A stretch of 6,342 nucleotides of DNA from Bordetella parapertussis (GTDB lineage Bacteria; Pseudomonadota; Gammaproteobacteria; Burkholderiales; SG8-39). The stretch covers positions 1 through 6,342 of the forward strand of contig CAMBSA010000118.1 in assembly GCA_945869935.1 (NCBI GenBank), in the 5' to 3' direction. Under the pieces are notes generated by a model. That model ran no database searches, had not been told where the DNA came from, and saw only the letters and a program-made list of their open reading frames with translations. Every line of letters begins with the position of its first letter. Position 1 is the stretch's first letter. A program made the position numbers and the translations under genes. Shown piece by piece: positions 6,253-6,342 of this stretch.

Positions 6253-6342
6253 CTAGACGCCGAACTTGTCGAGAACCCGTCCGGGTCCGCTTTGCGCACC
6301 GACATAGTCCCTGCCATCGAACACTTCGACGCCATTCACCCA
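6253..6342 (-). CDS. C-terminal end of a second D-aminoacylase-like amidohydrolase (partial)
   Basis: Only the last 29 codons and a TAG (6253-6255) are in the window. The peptide begins WVNGVEVFDGRDYVGA and ends SGPGRVLDKFGV. This V-NG-x(3)-F-x-G-x(4)-GA-x-PGR-L pattern is the classic closing beta-domain strand of Amidohydro_3 / D-aminoacylase-like proteins. It also resembles the end of the complete neighbour (SGEPIFENGKATGAMPGTLIRG region). The gene is too short for an open-reading-frame caller with a length cut-off and has no start here. It is in the same orientation as the complete deacylase-like gene and 36 nt upstream of it, so the two probably form a tandem pair of paralogues in one operon. 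Assignment rests on a short tail, so it is firm for the fold but weak for the exact subfamily. Confidence 0.75.
   Translation of the reverse strand, partial: WVNGVEVFDGRDYVGAQSGPGRVLDKFGV

Overview
The window is GC-rich, tightly packed bacterial DNA of metabolic type. The high GC, the short gaps, a Bug/TctC-type solute receptor and several amidohydrolases all point to a proteobacterium. A betaproteobacterium of the Burkholderiales kind is most likely, but this is inferred from family content and not from a marker gene. I see no tRNA, rRNA, transposase, CRISPR array or phage gene.

Left part, plus strand (1-1454): the C-terminal third or so of a molybdopterin oxidoreductase of the BisC/TorA/DMSO-reductase type, cut by the window edge. 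It is followed after 20 nt by a complete 252-residue protein of the Asp/Glu racemase superfamily that resembles arylmalonate decarboxylase (AMDase) and maleate isomerase but has neither catalytic cysteine. These two genes look co-transcribed and converge, with a 25-nt gap, on the minus-strand cluster.

Right part, minus strand (6342 down to 1480), in transcription order: the last 29 codons of a D-aminoacylase-like amidohydrolase; a complete 568-residue amidohydrolase of the same family; a 488-residue amidohydrolase of the ACMSD-like (Amidohydro_2) type; a secreted tripartite-tricarboxylate-type (Bug) substrate-binding protein; and a small single-domain cupin. The gaps are 36, 64, 16 and 31 nt, and nearly every gene has a recognisable Shine-Dalgarno sequence, so this is probably one operon.

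Taken together this looks like a catabolic locus. A periplasmic receptor captures an organic acid or acylated compound, two or three metal-dependent hydrolases cleave C-N or C-C bonds, and a cupin and an AMDase-like enzyme may handle acid intermediates. The substrate cannot be read from the sequence. The most unusual points are the altered active sites: the AMDase-like protein lacks both cysteines, the cupin lacks two of the usual four metal ligands, and the complete deacylase-like protein lacks the two mid-barrel zinc histidines of characterised D-aminoacylase.
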